A stretch of 64,000 bases of DNA from Paenibacillus algicola (GCF_005577435.1 NZ_CP040396.1:137501-201500); one strand, 5' to 3'. Shown: positions 10,765 through 21,100, numbered from the stretch's first letter. Notes: generated by a model not told the origin, from the sequence alone. Translations and numbers: made by a program.

Positions 10765-12058
10765 GTGAATGCCAAACGGCTAACAACACCAAAGGAAAAC
10801 GTTCAACAACTCCAAGAGAAATTAGGTCAATGCGGCCAAGGAAAGCAAGAAGCGAAGGTTTCACGCGTTGTACGACAAAATCTACCGGCTGGACATTCTT
10901 TGGGAAGCATGGCGAAGAGTACGAGCTAATAAGGGCTCGGCAGGAATAGACGGAGAGACACTGGCAGACATCGAGAAACAAGGAGAGGTGCTCTTTGTAC
11001 ACGAATGTCAACGTCTTCTTAAGGAAGGCAATTATCATCCACAACCTGTAAGGCGCCACTACATTCCAAAGAAAGATGGCAAAAAGCGACCGCTGGGCAT
11101 TCCCACGGTGAGAGACCGCGTCATCCAGATGGCAGCGAAACTCGTCATGGAACCGATCTTCGAGGCGGATTTTCAGGAAACATCATTCGGATTCAGGCCA
11201 AAACGAAGTGCAAAGCAAGCGTTAGATCGCATTCGGAAAGCATGTAACCGCAAAGGAAATTGGGTGGTCGACGTCGACATCCAAGGCTACTTCGACAACA
11301 TCAATCAGGAGAAACTCATTAAGCTGGTAGAAATGCGAATCAGCGATAGACGAATTCTGAAGCTGTTGAGGAAGTGGCTAAGTGCGGGTGTCATGGAGGA
11401 AGGCAATGTCAGACGCTCAGATTTGGGTACACCACAAGGTGGGGTCATTTCACCACTGCTGGCGAATATCTACCTGAATTACTTTGATCTCCTGTGGGAA
11501 CGGCATGGCAGAAAAATGGGGGAACTCACACGTTACGCGGACGATCTGGTGGTCATCTGCAAAACAAAGAAGGATGCAGATCGGGCGTACGAACTCATTA
11601 GAGTTATTATGGACCGCCTAGAGCTAACGTTACATCCAACCAAGACACGCATCGTTGGACTATGGACAGGAGAAGAAGGCTTTGATTTTCTAGGCATGCA
11701 CCATCGAAAGACGAAAGCGGAGACATCTCAAGGCAAAATATATTATACGACCCAGCAGTGGCTGTGCCGCAAGGCGGAGGAACGAATCAGAGAGGTCGTA
11801 AAAGAGCGACTGGCTCCTCCAAATATGCGTCACAAGACCTTTCAGGACCACCTGGAATACTTAAACCCTAAAATACAGGGGTGGCGCAACTACTACTACA
11901 CAGCTTACAGCCAAAAGAAGATGGCGAAACTGGACTGGTACATCCTCCAGCGACTAGCCAAATGGGTTGCCAAGAAACGTCAACGCACGCGATGGATGAG
12001 CTCATTACGCGAAGTGAAAGCACTGTCCTCACAATGTGGACTTAAAACGCTCTTGTGA
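10765..12058 (+). pseudogene. Group II intron reverse transcriptase/maturase, frameshifted near its N-terminus
   Basis: GGAGG at 10751-10755 precedes a GTG at 10765 that starts MNAKRLTTPKENVQQLQEKL. After that, the frame carrying the rest of the protein is shifted. The second frame reads AKESKKRRFHALYDKIYRLD and continues to 12058. It is closed upstream by a TAG at about 10820, and its first usual start codon is a TTG at 10868 with no ribosome site. The main frame has all RT blocks, including the catalytic YADD (in RYADDLVVICK), FGFRP, TPQGGVISPLLANIYL and a maturase segment ending in WRNYY. The shift of one base near 10820-10835 would split the protein after about 20 residues. It is either a true inactivating change, a read error or, less likely, recoding. 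Confidence 0.8.
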
Positions 12059-12087
12059 TCTGCATGCACATGAATGACGAACATCGG

Positions 12088-12157
12088 AAAGCCGTATGAG
12101 GGAAAACCTCACGTACGGTTTGATGAGGAGGGGCAGAGATGTCTGCCCTTTACTCTA
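12088..12157 (+). ncRNA. Group II intron domains V and VI
   Basis: Domain V is the hairpin AAAGCCGTATGAGGG / CCTCACGTACGGTTT with a GAAAA-type loop, carrying the catalytic AGC triad. Domain VI follows as GGAGGGGCAGA...TCTGCCCTTTACTC, with an unpaired A expected as branch point. Together they fix the 3' end of the intron. Confidence 0.85.
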
Positions 12158-12260
12158 GAGAAGGAATGATGATTTAACGTGAAAGCAGAGGGTCATACAG
12201 GTTATAATACAGAGTACGGGCTGTAGATGATACCGATACGCTTGAGGTCAGTAAGGTGAA

Positions 12261-12290
12261 TTGACGGCGTAGGCAGGGATATGATACTAT
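12261..12290 (+). promoter_or_regulatory. Candidate promoter of the his operon
   Basis: TTGACG (12261-12266) and an extended -10, TGATACTAT (hexamer 12285-12290), are 18 bases apart. A second possible -10 TATAAT stands at 12203-12208 but has only a weak -35. Both lie downstream of the intron, so his transcription should not depend on reading through it. Confidence 0.6.
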
Positions 12291-12305
12291 AGCCATTATT
12301 CTTTA

Positions 12306-12371
12306 CTTTATTAGCAAGGTAGCACTTTACCATAATAAAGAGTCGGGTGTTATTTTTTAGAGGGTAATACC
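12306..12371 (+). promoter_or_regulatory. Two stem-loops in the hisZ leader
   Basis: CTTTATTA (12306-12313) pairs perfectly with TAATAAAG (12333-12340), with an inner GGTA/TACC pair. GGTGTTA (12346-12352) can pair with TAATACC (12365-12371) around a T-rich loop. No T-box sequence, His-codon leader peptide or clean terminator is visible. The structures may affect leader stability or translation; no ligand can be named. Confidence 0.4.
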
Positions 12372-12412
12372 GGACTTGATCGTTTAAAAATAGAATTCGA
12401 GGTGACTACGCC

Positions 12413-13612
12413 ATGTCTAAACCGAAAGGTTTTGAAAAACCCGCCGGTGTGCGGGACTATCTCCCCCATGCGGTATCCCGGCTGCGCCAGATTGAATCCC
12501 GGGTGCTGCAATGCATGGAGCGCTGGGGTTATCGGCAAATCATGACCCCGACGATTGAATTTTATGATACGGTGGGTGTGTCGAGTTCCACCTCTGACCA
12601 GAAGCTGTTCAAGCTGCTCAATAACCGGGGCACGACAATGGTGCTGCGTTCCGATATGACGGCCCCTATTGCCCGGGTTGTATCATCTCTATTAAAGGAA
12701 GAAGCTCTGCCGATTCGCTTGTCCTACCATGCCAATGTGTTTCGGGCGATTGAAGAGGAAGCGGGACGGGAGGCTGAATTTTACCAGACTGGCGTGGAGC
12801 TTGTGGGAGACGACTCTCCGGAGGCGGATGCCGAGGTGGTGGCGCTTGCGATTGAGAGCCTTCGGGCGGCAGGCGTGAAGACGTTCAAAATGGCTATGGG
12901 TCATATGGGCTTCCTCAACGGACTGCTGGAAGAGGTGCTGCCGGACCGTCCGGGCGATCAGGAGAGCCTGAAGCGTGATCTGCTGAACCGGGATTATGTC
13001 GGCTACCGCAGCACTATTCAAGCTCTGCAGCTGCCCCCGCAGGAGGCAGCGAAGCTTGAGGGCATTCTCCGTCTACGCGGCGGCCGGGAGGTATGCACGG
13101 AAGCGAGAGAGCTGAGCCTGAACCCGCTGGCCCGGGCCTCGATCGAGCATCTATGCAAGGTGTGGGAGGTGCTGGAGGCTTACAATGCTTCTAGTCATGT
13201 GCTGATTGACCTGACCATGATTGGTGACTTCTCTTACTATACGGGTATGACCTTTGAAGGCTATGCGGCCGAGATCGGTTCTCCTGTAGCCAGCGGCGGA
13301 CGCTATAACAAGCTGCTGCAGCAATTCGGCAGAAGCGTGCCGGCCACGGGCTTTGCTTTGAAGACGAACCGGATTCTGGATGGTGTGGATGCAGAGGACA
13401 GCGAAGCCGTGAAGCCGGTGCTGATTCAGTACACGCTGCAGCATCGCAAGGAAGGCTTGGCCAAGGCCAGTGCCCTCCGGGAAAGCGGCCGGATCGTAAT
13501 TACCTCCATGATGGGGGATGGCGAGCATGGAAGCTTGCAGGATGCACGGAATGATGTTCCTGGTGCCAGCCTGCTGCATCAAGGCTATGACGAAATTATT
13601 ACCTTACAATAG
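12413..13612 (+). CDS. hisZ: ATP phosphoribosyltransferase regulatory subunit
   Basis: Protein of 399 residues resembling the catalytic core of histidyl-tRNA synthetase ([10 protein letters not shown] at the start, [38 protein letters not shown]) but without the C-terminal anticodon-binding domain. HisZ binds the short form of HisG and makes the first, feedback-regulated step of histidine synthesis work. GAGGTG precedes the ATG. It heads the his operon, with hisG 29 bases downstream, as in B. subtilis. Its presence fits the short HisG that follows. Confidence 0.93.
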   Translation: MSKPKGFEKPAGVRDYLPHAVSRLRQIESRVLQCMERWGYRQIMTPTIEFYDTVGVSSSTSDQKLFKLLNNRGTTMVLRSDMTAPIARVVSSLLKEEALPIRLSYHANVFRAIEEEAGREAEFYQTGVELVGDDSPEADAEVVALAIESLRAAGVKTFKMAMGHMGFLNGLLEEVLPDRPGDQESLKRDLLNRDYVGYRSTIQALQLPPQEAAKLEGILRLRGGREVCTEARELSLNPLARASIEHLCKVWEVLEAYNASSHVLIDLTMIGDFSYYTGMTFEGYAAEIGSPVASGGRYNKLLQQFGRSVPATGFALKTNRILDGVDAEDSEAVKPVLIQYTLQHRKEGLAKASALRESGRIVITSMMGDGEHGSLQDARNDVPGASLLHQGYDEIITLQ

Positions 13613-13641
13613 ATCTCAATCCTAGACAGGAGGTGCCTCAC

Positions 13642-14280
13642 ATGGCAGAAACCTTAAAAGTAGCTATGCCCAAGGGACGGATATACAAGAAAGCCTCAGC
13701 CCTGTTTCGCGAGGCCGGGCTGCCGATTCCCCTTGACGTGGATGAAACGCGCAAGCTTGTGATCCCGCTGCCGGAGGCGGGAATGGAATTTATATTGGCC
13801 AAGCCTGTCGATGTTCCGACGTATGTCGAGTACGGCGTGGCGGATATCGGTATTGTCGGCAAGGACGTGCTGATTGAGGAAGACAAGGATGTATATGAGC
13901 TTCTTGATCTCGGCATTGCCCGCTGCCGCATGTCGGTCATTGGCCTGCCAGACTGGACGCCGGGCATCCGGCAGCGCGTGGCGACGAAGTATCCCAACAC
14001 AGCCTCCCGTTACTTCCGGGAGCAGGGACAGCAGGTAGAGGTCGTCAAGCTGAACGGATCGATTGAGCTTGCCCCTTTGATTGGCCTGGCCGATCGCATC
14101 GTCGATATGGTTGAAACCGGTCAGACGCTGCGGGAGAACGGGTTGGTTGAGATGACGAGCATGTTCGAAATTACAAGCCGGCTCGTTGCCAACCGGGTCA
14201 GCTACCGGATGAAGAATCGGGAAATTCAGGAGCTGTGCGACCGGCTTCAGAGCGTTATTTTTGCAAATACAGACAAATAG
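13642..14280 (+). CDS. hisG: ATP phosphoribosyltransferase, short form
   Basis: Catalytic subunit of about 212 residues that joins PRPP and ATP to give phosphoribosyl-ATP, the first step of histidine synthesis. [13 protein letters not shown] near the start, [14 protein letters not shown] (about 71-84) and the PRPP loop [15 protein letters not shown] are visible. The protein lacks the C-terminal ACT-like domain of long HisG, so it needs HisZ. The frame can be extended to a GTG at 13633, but that codon overlaps the AGGAGGTG site that serves the ATG at 13642. Confidence 0.96.
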   Translation: MAETLKVAMPKGRIYKKASALFREAGLPIPLDVDETRKLVIPLPEAGMEFILAKPVDVPTYVEYGVADIGIVGKDVLIEEDKDVYELLDLGIARCRMSVIGLPDWTPGIRQRVATKYPNTASRYFREQGQQVEVVKLNGSIELAPLIGLADRIVDMVETGQTLRENGLVEMTSMFEITSRLVANRVSYRMKNREIQELCDRLQSVIFANTDK

Positions 14281-14325
14281 ATCGGCAGCATAATTCAATA
14301 GGAAGCAGGCGGGGAGGAATCAGGA

Positions 14326-15630
14326 ATGAGAATAGTGCCGGCAGAGGAGTTTGATTTAAAGCGGGAAAGTGACTACGGTACACCCGAGCAGAATGAGGCC
14401 GTCAAGGAGATTGTCCGGAACGTTCGCCGCGAAGGTGATGCCGCCCTGCTGCGGTATACGGAGCAGTTCGACAACACGAAGCTGACAGCAAGCGGCCTGC
14501 GGGTACAGCACAGCGAGCTGATGGCTGCGTATGACGAGGTGGAGGAGTCGTTCGTGACCGCAATCCGTTCGGCAGCAGAACGGATTCGCAGCTATCATCA
14601 GAAGCAGAAGCGCAGCTCGTGGATGGATGTGCAGCCGGATGGAAGCATCCTGGGCCAGATTATTCGGCCCCTGCAGCGAGTCGGTGTATATGTGCCCGGC
14701 GGGAAAGCAGCCTACCCCTCCTCGGTGCTGATGAACGTCATTCCGGCGCAGGTAGCCGGGGTGCCCGAAATTGTGATGGTCACCCCTCCGGCAACGGGAG
14801 GCACGGAAGGTATCAATCCGTACATCCTGGTGGCAGCAGCGGAGGCTGGTGTGACCGAGATCTACCGGGTGGGCGGCGCTCAGGCGATTGCCGCGCTGGC
14901 TTACGGAACCGCGTCGATTGCTCCTGTCGATAAAATTTGCGGGCCCGGCAACATTTATGTGGCGCTGGCGAAGCGCGAGGTGTACGGTGCTGTAAACATT
15001 GACAGCATTGCCGGCCCGAGTGAGATCGTCGTTCTGGCCGATGACAGTGCTGAGGCAGCGTATGCGGCAGCGGACCTGCTCTCCCAGGCTGAGCACGATG
15101 AAATGGCTTCGGCGGTGCTGGTGACGACGTCACCAGCCCTCGCAAAAGCCGTCAGCGCAGAAGTAGAACGCCAGCTGGAGCTGCTGCCGCGCCGCGATAT
15201 TGCCCGGGCATCGGTTGACAGCTACGGGGCGGCTATTGTGGCTCGCTCCATGGACGAGGCCATCTCGATCGTGAACAAGCTGGCACCGGAGCATCTTGAA
15301 ATTATGACAGAGGACCCGATGGGCATCCTGGGCCGGATTGAAAATGCAGGTGCCATCTTCCTCGGTCCGTACAGCTCAGAGCCGGTCGGAGATTATTTTG
15401 CCGGTCCCAATCATATCATTCCGACCAACGGGACGGCACGCTTCTCCTCGCCGGTCGATCTGGACGATTTCATTAAGAAATCCAGCATGATTTACTATAG
15501 TAAGGAAGCACTGCTCCGCGACGGCGAGACCATCATGGAGCTGGCACGCCGGGAAGGGCTGGAGGGTCATGCCCGAGCGATCGAAATCCGGCTGGAGCAG
15601 GAATCACAAACAGGGGGGAATTCAAAGTGA
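14326..15630 (+). CDS. hisD: Histidinol dehydrogenase
   Basis: Enzyme of 434 residues that oxidises histidinol to histidine in two NAD-dependent steps (last step of the pathway). Seen are [38 protein letters not shown], the zinc-site segment [16 protein letters not shown] and the C-terminal [14 protein letters not shown]. Length and order are normal. GGGGAGGAA precedes the ATG. Its stop overlaps the GTG start of hisB, indicating translational coupling. Confidence 0.97.
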   Translation: MRIVPAEEFDLKRESDYGTPEQNEAVKEIVRNVRREGDAALLRYTEQFDNTKLTASGLRVQHSELMAAYDEVEESFVTAIRSAAERIRSYHQKQKRSSWMDVQPDGSILGQIIRPLQRVGVYVPGGKAAYPSSVLMNVIPAQVAGVPEIVMVTPPATGGTEGINPYILVAAAEAGVTEIYRVGGAQAIAALAYGTASIAPVDKICGPGNIYVALAKREVYGAVNIDSIAGPSEIVVLADDSAEAAYAAADLLSQAEHDEMASAVLVTTSPALAKAVSAEVERQLELLPRRDIARASVDSYGAAIVARSMDEAISIVNKLAPEHLEIMTEDPMGILGRIENAGAIFLGPYSSEPVGDYFAGPNHIIPTNGTARFSSPVDLDDFIKKSSMIYYSKEALLRDGETIMELARREGLEGHARAIEIRLEQESQTGGNSK

Positions 15631-16229
15631 GCTTTGAAGCTAACGGGCGGACGTCAAGCGTCAGCCGCAAAACGAATGAGACCGATATTTCCTTGAAATT
15701 CAATGTGGATGGTACCGGGGTGTCACAGCTGGAGACCGATGTGCCGTTCTTGAATCATATGCTGGATCTGTTCACGAAGCACGGACACTTTGACCTCAGC
15801 GTGAATGCGAAGGGCGACATCGAGATTGATGATCACCATACTGTAGAGGATATCGGGATTTGTCTGGGTCAGGTGCTGCGGGAGGCGCTCGGTGATAAAA
15901 AGGGCATCAAGCGCTATGCCAGCGTCTTTGTTCCCATGGACGAGTCTCTCGCTCAGGTCGTCATTGATATTAGCAACCGGCCTCATTTCGAGTACCGTGC
16001 GGAATATCCGACTCAGCAGGTCGGCTCTTTTGATACGCAGATGGTGCATGAATTTTTGTGGAAGCTGGCTCTGGAGGCGCGCATTACCCTGCATGTCATC
16101 GTGCATTACGGACACAATACGCATCACATGATTGAAGCGGTGTTTAAAGCACTGGGACGCGCTCTGGATGAGGCAACGAGTATTGATCCCCGCGTTACGG
16201 GCGTGCCATCCACGAAGGGAGTGCTGTAA
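15627..16229 (+). CDS. hisB: Imidazoleglycerol-phosphate dehydratase
   Basis: Manganese enzyme of 200 residues that dehydrates imidazoleglycerol phosphate. The duplicated metal-binding motifs are present: [17 protein letters not shown] with [14 protein letters not shown], then [20 protein letters not shown]. The GTG start overlaps the hisD stop by four bases (GTGA), with a G-rich ribosome site upstream. It is the monofunctional form, without a histidinol-phosphatase domain; that activity is supplied by hisJ at the operon end. Confidence 0.96.
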   Translation: MSFEANGRTSSVSRKTNETDISLKFNVDGTGVSQLETDVPFLNHMLDLFTKHGHFDLSVNAKGDIEIDDHHTVEDIGICLGQVLREALGDKKGIKRYASVFVPMDESLAQVVIDISNRPHFEYRAEYPTQQVGSFDTQMVHEFLWKLALEARITLHVIVHYGHNTHHMIEAVFKALGRALDEATSIDPRVTGVPSTKGVL

Positions 16230-16232
16230 TAC

Positions 16233-16853
16233 ATGGCCATTGCGGTAGTGGATTACGGCATGGGCAATCTCCATAGTGTCAGCAAAGCGGTAGAGCGGCT
16301 CGGCTATGAGCCGCTGATTACCGGAGTGCGGGAGGAAATCTTGTCGGCGGACGGCATTATTCTGCCAGGGGTCGGCGCATTTGGAGATGCGATGGAGCAT
16401 TTGCGGGAAAGCGGGCTTGATCAGGTCATGCGTGAGGCTGCGGCCGGGACAGCGCCGCTGTTAGGGATTTGTCTCGGGATGCAGCTGCTGTTCAGTCAAA
16501 GTGAAGAGCATGGTGTGCATGAGGGCTTGAATATTTTGCCCGGCAAGGTCGTCCGGTTTACAGGTGGAGATTACAAGGTGCCGCATATGGGCTGGAACAG
16601 CCTGAGCTTCCTGCAGCCGGATGTGCCGCTGTTTGCGGGGCTTGAGGAGGGCCATGTGTACTTTGTCCACTCGTATCATGTTCTTCCTGAAGTGAACAGT
16701 GATCTTCTGGCCGTGACGGATTACGGGCAAACGGTGACCGCCATTGTCGGTCGGGGGCATGTATACGGCATGCAGTTTCACCCGGAGAAAAGCGGGGAGC
16801 TCGGCATGAGCCTCTTGCGAGGCTTTCTGGCGTTAACGGATGGAGCAAGCTAA
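16233..16853 (+). CDS. hisH: Imidazole glycerol phosphate synthase, glutaminase subunit
   Basis: Glutamine amidotransferase of 206 residues that supplies ammonia to HisF. The class I triad is visible: Cys80 in GICLGMQ and His/Glu in [12 protein letters not shown] near 182-187. The N-terminus [16 protein letters not shown] is typical. It starts 3 bases after hisB. Confidence 0.96.
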   Translation: MAIAVVDYGMGNLHSVSKAVERLGYEPLITGVREEILSADGIILPGVGAFGDAMEHLRESGLDQVMREAAAGTAPLLGICLGMQLLFSQSEEHGVHEGLNILPGKVVRFTGGDYKVPHMGWNSLSFLQPDVPLFAGLEEGHVYFVHSYHVLPEVNSDLLAVTDYGQTVTAIVGRGHVYGMQFHPEKSGELGMSLLRGFLALTDGAS

Positions 16854-16882
16854 TTATTTCTACAGAAACGGGGAATCTGCAA

Positions 16883-17617
16883 ATGTCATCATTCATTATT
16901 TATCCCGCGATTGATATCCGCGGCGGCAAGTGCGTCCGGCTCGTGCAAGGAGATTATAACCAGGAAACGGTTTACAACGACAGTCCGCTGTCTGTAGCCC
17001 GTTCATGGGAAGAGCAGGGAGGCAAATTCATTCATCTGGTGGACCTGGATGGAGCGAAAGCGGGGCATCCCGTCAATGATGAGATCATTGCTCAAATTGC
17101 AGCCCATGTTCAGGTTCCGGTTCAGGTTGGCGGCGGACTGCGCCGGATCGAGGATGTTGAGCGTCTGCTCTCTCTCGGTGTGAGCCGGGTTATTATCGGC
17201 ACAGCCGCCATTGAGGACCGGGTATTCACGGAAACGGTACTGGGCCGCTATGGAGATAAGGTGGCGATCGGCATTGATGCCCGAAACGGATATGTCGCAA
17301 CCCGCGGCTGGCTGGAAACGTCAGAGGTGCAGGCTGAGGTGCTGGCGAAGGAGCTTGCGGCGAAGGGCGCGGAAAACTTTATTTTTACCGATATTTCCCG
17401 GGACGGCATGATGCAGGGACCGAATGTGGAAGCCATTGTAGCTTTAGCCAAGGCCAGCGGCCGGACGGTTATCGCCTCAGGCGGTGTGACGCGGATGGAG
17501 GATCTGGAGGCTCTGGGCAAGCACCGCGAGGACGGTGTCGGCGGCGCCATTGTAGGCAAGGCGCTGTACACAGGAAATATTGATCTGGCAGAGGCTGTCC
17601 AGAAGATTCAGAAGTAA
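16883..17617 (+). CDS. hisA: ProFAR isomerase
   Basis: Protein of 244 residues, a beta/alpha barrel with the half-barrel repeats typical of HisA/His[20 protein letters not shown] with the catalytic Asp in [22 protein letters not shown] with the second Asp, and the phosphate-binding GGGLRR and ASGGV. It isomerises ProFAR to PRFAR. A GGGGA ribosome site is 9 bases before the ATG. Confidence 0.95.
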   Translation: MSSFIIYPAIDIRGGKCVRLVQGDYNQETVYNDSPLSVARSWEEQGGKFIHLVDLDGAKAGHPVNDEIIAQIAAHVQVPVQVGGGLRRIEDVERLLSLGVSRVIIGTAAIEDRVFTETVLGRYGDKVAIGIDARNGYVATRGWLETSEVQAEVLAKELAAKGAENFIFTDISRDGMMQGPNVEAIVALAKASGRTVIASGGVTRMEDLEALGKHREDGVGGAIVGKALYTGNIDLAEAVQKIQK

Positions 17618-17641
17618 AATTAATCGGGGGAGATGTGAAGG

Positions 17642-18400
17642 ATGCTGGCCAAGCGGATTATACCTTGTCTGGATGTGAAGGATGGACGGGTCGTTAAAGG
17701 GGTTAACTTTGTCAATCTGCGTGATGCCGGAGATCCGGTAGAGCTAGCTGCGCTGTATGACCGGGAAGGCGCCGATGAGCTGGTCTTTCTGGATATCTCC
17801 GCTTCCGTGGAAGGCCGGGCGACGATGGAGGAGGTTGTACGGCGGACGGCGGGAGAGATTGCGATTCCCTTTACCGTCGGCGGCGGCATTTCCTCGGTGG
17901 ACGATATGAAGCGGATCCTGCGCGCCGGTGCGGACAAGATCGGCATGAACACGGCAGCTGTGAGGCAGCCAGAGCTTATATCCGCCGGTGCACGGCGCTT
18001 CGGCTCTCAGTGTGTCGTCGTAGCCGTGGACGCAAGGTTCAATCCGGAGTGGGATGAGTGGGAGGTGTACACGCACGGCGGACGTACCCCTTCCGGCATT
18101 AAGGCACTGGATTGGGTTAAACAGGCGGAGTCGCTGGGGGCCGGAGAAATTCTGCTGACCAGCATGGATGCCGACGGCACGAAGGATGGCTTCGACCTGA
18201 AGCTGACCTCGGCCGTGTGCAGTACGGTATCCATTCCGGTGATCGCCTCTGGCGGAGCCGGGAAGGAAGAGCATTTCTATGATGTGTTCACCGACGGCCG
18301 GGCAGATGCGGGGCTGGCGGCGACGATTTTTCACTATAAAGAAATCGGGATTCCTCAACTGAAACAACAATTGAAGCATAAAGGAGTGGAGATCCGATGA
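17642..18400 (+). CDS. hisF: Imidazole glycerol phosphate synthase, cyclase subunit
   Basis: Beta/alpha barrel of 252 residues that uses ammonia from HisH to turn PRFAR into imidazoleglycerol phosphate and AICAR. The start [20 protein letters not shown] holds the first catalytic Asp, and [20 protein letters not shown] holds the second. GGGIS and IASGGAG bind phosphate. The stop overlaps the ATG of hisIE by four bases (ATGA). Confidence 0.97.
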   Translation: MLAKRIIPCLDVKDGRVVKGVNFVNLRDAGDPVELAALYDREGADELVFLDISASVEGRATMEEVVRRTAGEIAIPFTVGGGISSVDDMKRILRAGADKIGMNTAAVRQPELISAGARRFGSQCVVVAVDARFNPEWDEWEVYTHGGRTPSGIKALDWVKQAESLGAGEILLTSMDADGTKDGFDLKLTSAVCSTVSIPVIASGGAGKEEHFYDVFTDGRADAGLAATIFHYKEIGIPQLKQQLKHKGVEIR

Positions 18401-19110
18401 GCGTACATGATGACATGATGCAGGATTTGTCCTTGCAGCAGGTGTCGGAGCATATCCGCTGGGACGAGAATGGTCTGGTTCCGGCGATCGTGCAGGATGC
18501 AGAGACCAAGGAAGTATTAATGATGGCATACATGAACCGGGAATCCCTGCAGCTGACCCTGGAAAAAGGAGAAACCTGGTTCTGGAGCCGCTCCCGAAAG
18601 GAGCTGTGGAACAAGGGGGCAACCTCAGGCAATACGCAGACGGTGATCTCTCTGTCCTACGATTGTGATGGCGACACGCTGCTGGTGCTGGTAGATCCTA
18701 AAGGACCTGCTTGTCACACCGGCGAGAATACCTGCTTCTTCAACACGATTACCGTTCAGGGACAATCGACAGTGTCCGGCGAAGATGTGCAGTCCTCGGG
18801 CAGCCAAGACCGCTTTGCAGTGCTGGGTGAGCTGGAGCAGGTCATTGCACAGCGGGAAGCAGAGCGTCCGGAAGGGGCATATACGACCTATCTGTTCGAT
18901 AAAGGCGTGGATAAGATTCTGAAAAAGATCGGGGAAGAAGCCTCCGAGACGATTATTGCGGCTAAAAATCGCGATAACGAGGAGCTGCGCCTGGAGGTCA
19001 GCGATCTGATTTACCATCTGATGGTGCTGCTGCAGGAGCGCAAGCTGCCATTGGATCATATTCTGGACGAGCTGGGCCGCCGTCATGAGCGTCCACGCCG
19101 CGACGGTTAA
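18397..19110 (+). CDS. hisI: Bifunctional phosphoribosyl-AMP cyclohydrolase / phosphoribosyl-ATP pyrophosphatase
   Basis: Protein of 237 residues that carries steps 2 and 3 of the pathway. The N-terminal cyclohydrolase part (about 1-125) has [19 protein letters not shown] and the zinc cysteines in DCDGD and CHTGENTCF. The C-terminal pyrophosphatase part (about 150-237) has [19 protein letters not shown] and the acidic [16 protein letters not shown] helix pair. The fused form, often named hisIE, is common in Bacillales. Confidence 0.96.
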   Translation: MSVHDDMMQDLSLQQVSEHIRWDENGLVPAIVQDAETKEVLMMAYMNRESLQLTLEKGETWFWSRSRKELWNKGATSGNTQTVISLSYDCDGDTLLVLVDPKGPACHTGENTCFFNTITVQGQSTVSGEDVQSSGSQDRFAVLGELEQVIAQREAERPEGAYTTYLFDKGVDKILKKIGEEASETIIAAKNRDNEELRLEVSDLIYHLMVLLQERKLPLDHILDELGRRHERPRRDG

Positions 19111-19125
19111 AGAGGGCACAAGGCT

Positions 19126-19944
19126 ATGCATATTGACTATCACACTCACCATGCCCGGTGCGGACACGCTGTTGGAGCACTGGAAGAGTATGTATTGCGG
19201 GGCATTGAGATTGGGCTGGACCAGCTGGGCCTGTCCGATCACATGCCGCTTATTCATATTAAGCCGCATGAATATTACCCGGAGATGGCGATGCCGATGG
19301 AGGAGCTTCCACGCTATGTGGAGGAATGCCTGACCCTCAAGGAGCGCTATAAAGGCCAGATTGAGATCCGTGTCGGCCTGGAAGGGGACTATATCGAAGG
19401 CTATGAAGAGGACGTCCGGAAGGTGATTGAGGCGTATCCTTGGGATTATGTGATCGGCTCGGTCCATTTTCTCGGAAAATGGGATATTACCGATTACCGC
19501 CAGACCCATGGCTGGGAGGGGCGTGACCCGATCACGGTATACAGGCGCTATTACGATGCGGTCTGCAAGGCGGCATCGACAGGCTTGTATGACATTATGG
19601 GACATCTGGATGTCATCAAGCGCTTCGGCTTTACCCCTGGGCCGAAGCATCAGGATGAGGTTGTGGCGCTGGAGAATGAGGCGCTGGCCGCTGTCCGCCG
19701 GAGCGGCAAGGCGATGGAGCTGAACGCCTCCGGTCTGAGCAAGGACTGCCGGGAGATGTTTCCAAGCCGGCGTATGCTGGAGGAGGCCCTTCGGCTCGGC
19801 ATTCCGCTGACGCTCGGCTCTGACGCGCATCAGCCCTTGAAGCTCGGTGAGCATCTGGATCAGGCGAGGGAGCTGTTAATCGAGCTCGGAGTGAAGCAGG
19901 TGGCTGTTTTTGAGGGACGGCAGCGGGACATGGCTGCGCTGTAA
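19126..19944 (+). CDS. hisJ: Histidinol-phosphatase, PHP family
   Basis: Protein of 272 residues with PHP-domain metal motifs: DYHTHHARCGHA at the start, SDHMP, SVHFLGKWDITD, MGHLDVIKRFG and SDAHQPLKLG. It removes phosphate from histidinol phosphate. It is 15 bases after hisIE and is most likely the last gene of the operon. No convincing terminator follows before the PRPP synthetase promoter region. Confidence 0.93.
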   Translation: MHIDYHTHHARCGHAVGALEEYVLRGIEIGLDQLGLSDHMPLIHIKPHEYYPEMAMPMEELPRYVEECLTLKERYKGQIEIRVGLEGDYIEGYEEDVRKVIEAYPWDYVIGSVHFLGKWDITDYRQTHGWEGRDPITVYRRYYDAVCKAASTGLYDIMGHLDVIKRFGFTPGPKHQDEVVALENEALAAVRRSGKAMELNASGLSKDCREMFPSRRMLEEALRLGIPLTLGSDAHQPLKLGEHLDQARELLIELGVKQVAVFEGRQRDMAAL

Positions 19945-20152
19945 TGGAAGCGGCCAGCCTTTTGAAGCTGTTCTAAATGTACCGCCAACCATACAGGCTG
20001 TTTCCTGAAGTCATAGTCCCGCGCTCTATGTTCTTATGAGGAGCGCGGACTGGCGGCTGATGGAGACGGCCTGCTTGCGCGACAGCGCTTTCCTGATGCG
20101 CTATAATAGAGTACAAGCAATCCCTATACTTTGGGTATTCCAGGAGGCATTC

Positions 20153-21100
20153 ATGTATCAGAAACTTCGTCTGTTCGCCGGATCATCCAATCCGCGGCTG
20201 GCCGCGGATATCAGTCGGCAGCTGGGCGTCGAATTGGGCAAGATCAAGCTGTCCCGTTTCAAAAATGGAGAAATCTACGTCCATTATGAGGAAAGCATCC
20301 GTAATTGTGATGTGTTTCTGCTGCAGTCCTTCTCCCATCCGATTAATGAAATGTTCGTAGAGCTGCTGGTTATGATTGATGCGGCCAAGCGGGCCTCTGC
20401 ACGCACGATAAATATTATTGTCCCCTACTACGGCTACGCTCGGCAGGAGAGAAAAGCTGCACCCCGCGAGCCCATATCCGCCAAAATGGTCGCCGATGTG
20501 CTGACGACAGCCGGAGCCAGCCGCGTCATTACCATTGATCTGCATGCCCCGGCTATTCAGGGCTTCTTCAATATTCCAGTCGATCATCTGACGGCCATGG
20601 ATCTGATCACCAACTACCTGAGAAGCAAGCAGCTGGAGCAGCCGGTCATCGTCTCTCCTGATGCCGGCCGGGCTAAAATTGCCGAGAAGCTGGCAGGCCG
20701 GCTGGGTGCGGGCTTTGCGATGATGGTCAAGCAGCGCCCGGCCCACAATGAAGCGGTCATTACGCATGTGGTTGGAGACGTAGAAGGACGCACGCCGATC
20801 ATCATCGAAGATATTATTGACACAGGTACTACCATTGTACAGGTCGTGGAGTCTCTCAAGAAGTTAGGCGCCAAGGATACGATCGTATGTGCGACGCATG
20901 GCGTATTCTCGGGGGAGGCATTGTCCCGCCTGGATCATGGCCATATCAAGGAGCTGGTAGTGACAGATTCCATCGCGCTTCGGGAGCCGCCGATGAAAGG
21001 CATGACCATCTTATCGGCAGCGCCGATCCTCGCTGAAGCCATCCATATTATTATGGAAGGCGGCAGCATTGCGACCTTATTTAAAGACGCCGGCGTCTGA
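20153..21100 (+). CDS. prs: Ribose-phosphate pyrophosphokinase paralogue
   Basis: Protein of 315 residues that makes PRPP from ribose 5-phosphate and ATP. Visible are RFKNGEIYVHYEESIR, YYGYARQERKAAPREPISAK (flexible catalytic loop), DLHAPAIQGFFNIPVDHL and the PRPP-binding EDIIDTGTTI (219-228). Some usual positions differ: the common DKRR segment reads VKQRP. The reading frame extends 39 codons upstream, but AGGAGG is placed for the ATG at 20153 and a possible -10 TATAAT lies at 20102-20107. Bacillales normally carry their main prs next to glmU/spoVG, so this is probably a second copy. Its place behind the his genes fits PRPP supply for HisG. Confidence 0.9.
   Translation: MYQKLRLFAGSSNPRLAADISRQLGVELGKIKLSRFKNGEIYVHYEESIRNCDVFLLQSFSHPINEMFVELLVMIDAAKRASARTINIIVPYYGYARQERKAAPREPISAKMVADVLTTAGASRVITIDLHAPAIQGFFNIPVDHLTAMDLITNYLRSKQLEQPVIVSPDAGRAKIAEKLAGRLGAGFAMMVKQRPAHNEAVITHVVGDVEGRTPIIIEDIIDTGTTIVQVVESLKKLGAKDTIVCATHGVFSGEALSRLDHGHIKELVVTDSIALREPPMKGMTILSAAPILAEAIHIIMEGGSIATLFKDAGV

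Larger units (their letters stand above)
10238..12157 (+). mobile_element. Group II intron with reverse-transcriptase gene
   Basis: The element is bounded by a GTGCCCAGC-type 5' end and a typical 3' end after a domain VI hairpin (CTTTACTCTA). Inside are domain I-like sequence (CTAGCCGGTGAAAATCCGGT), a long reverse-transcriptase/maturase frame, and a clear domain V. The maturase ends after its thumb/X domain and lacks an HNH endonuclease. It lies directly downstream of a terminator and upstream of the his promoter, so it breaks no host gene. Both features point to a terminator-inserting class C element, though the class is inferred. Exact ends are estimated from consensus, plus or minus a few bases. 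A 13-T tract sits at 10593-10605. Confidence 0.88.

Noticed and set aside
12306..12371. T-box riboswitch in the his leader
   Set aside because: The conserved AGGGTGGNACCGCG core and specifier-loop layout are absent.
18625..19854. 409-residue minus-strand frame across hisI and hisJ
   Set aside because: It is a shadow of two certain genes, with low-complexity His/Gln/Leu composition and no ribosome site.
19945..20030. Terminator behind hisJ
   Set aside because: Only a poor stem around GGCCAGC...GCTG without a T run, so the end of the his operon transcript cannot be fixed.
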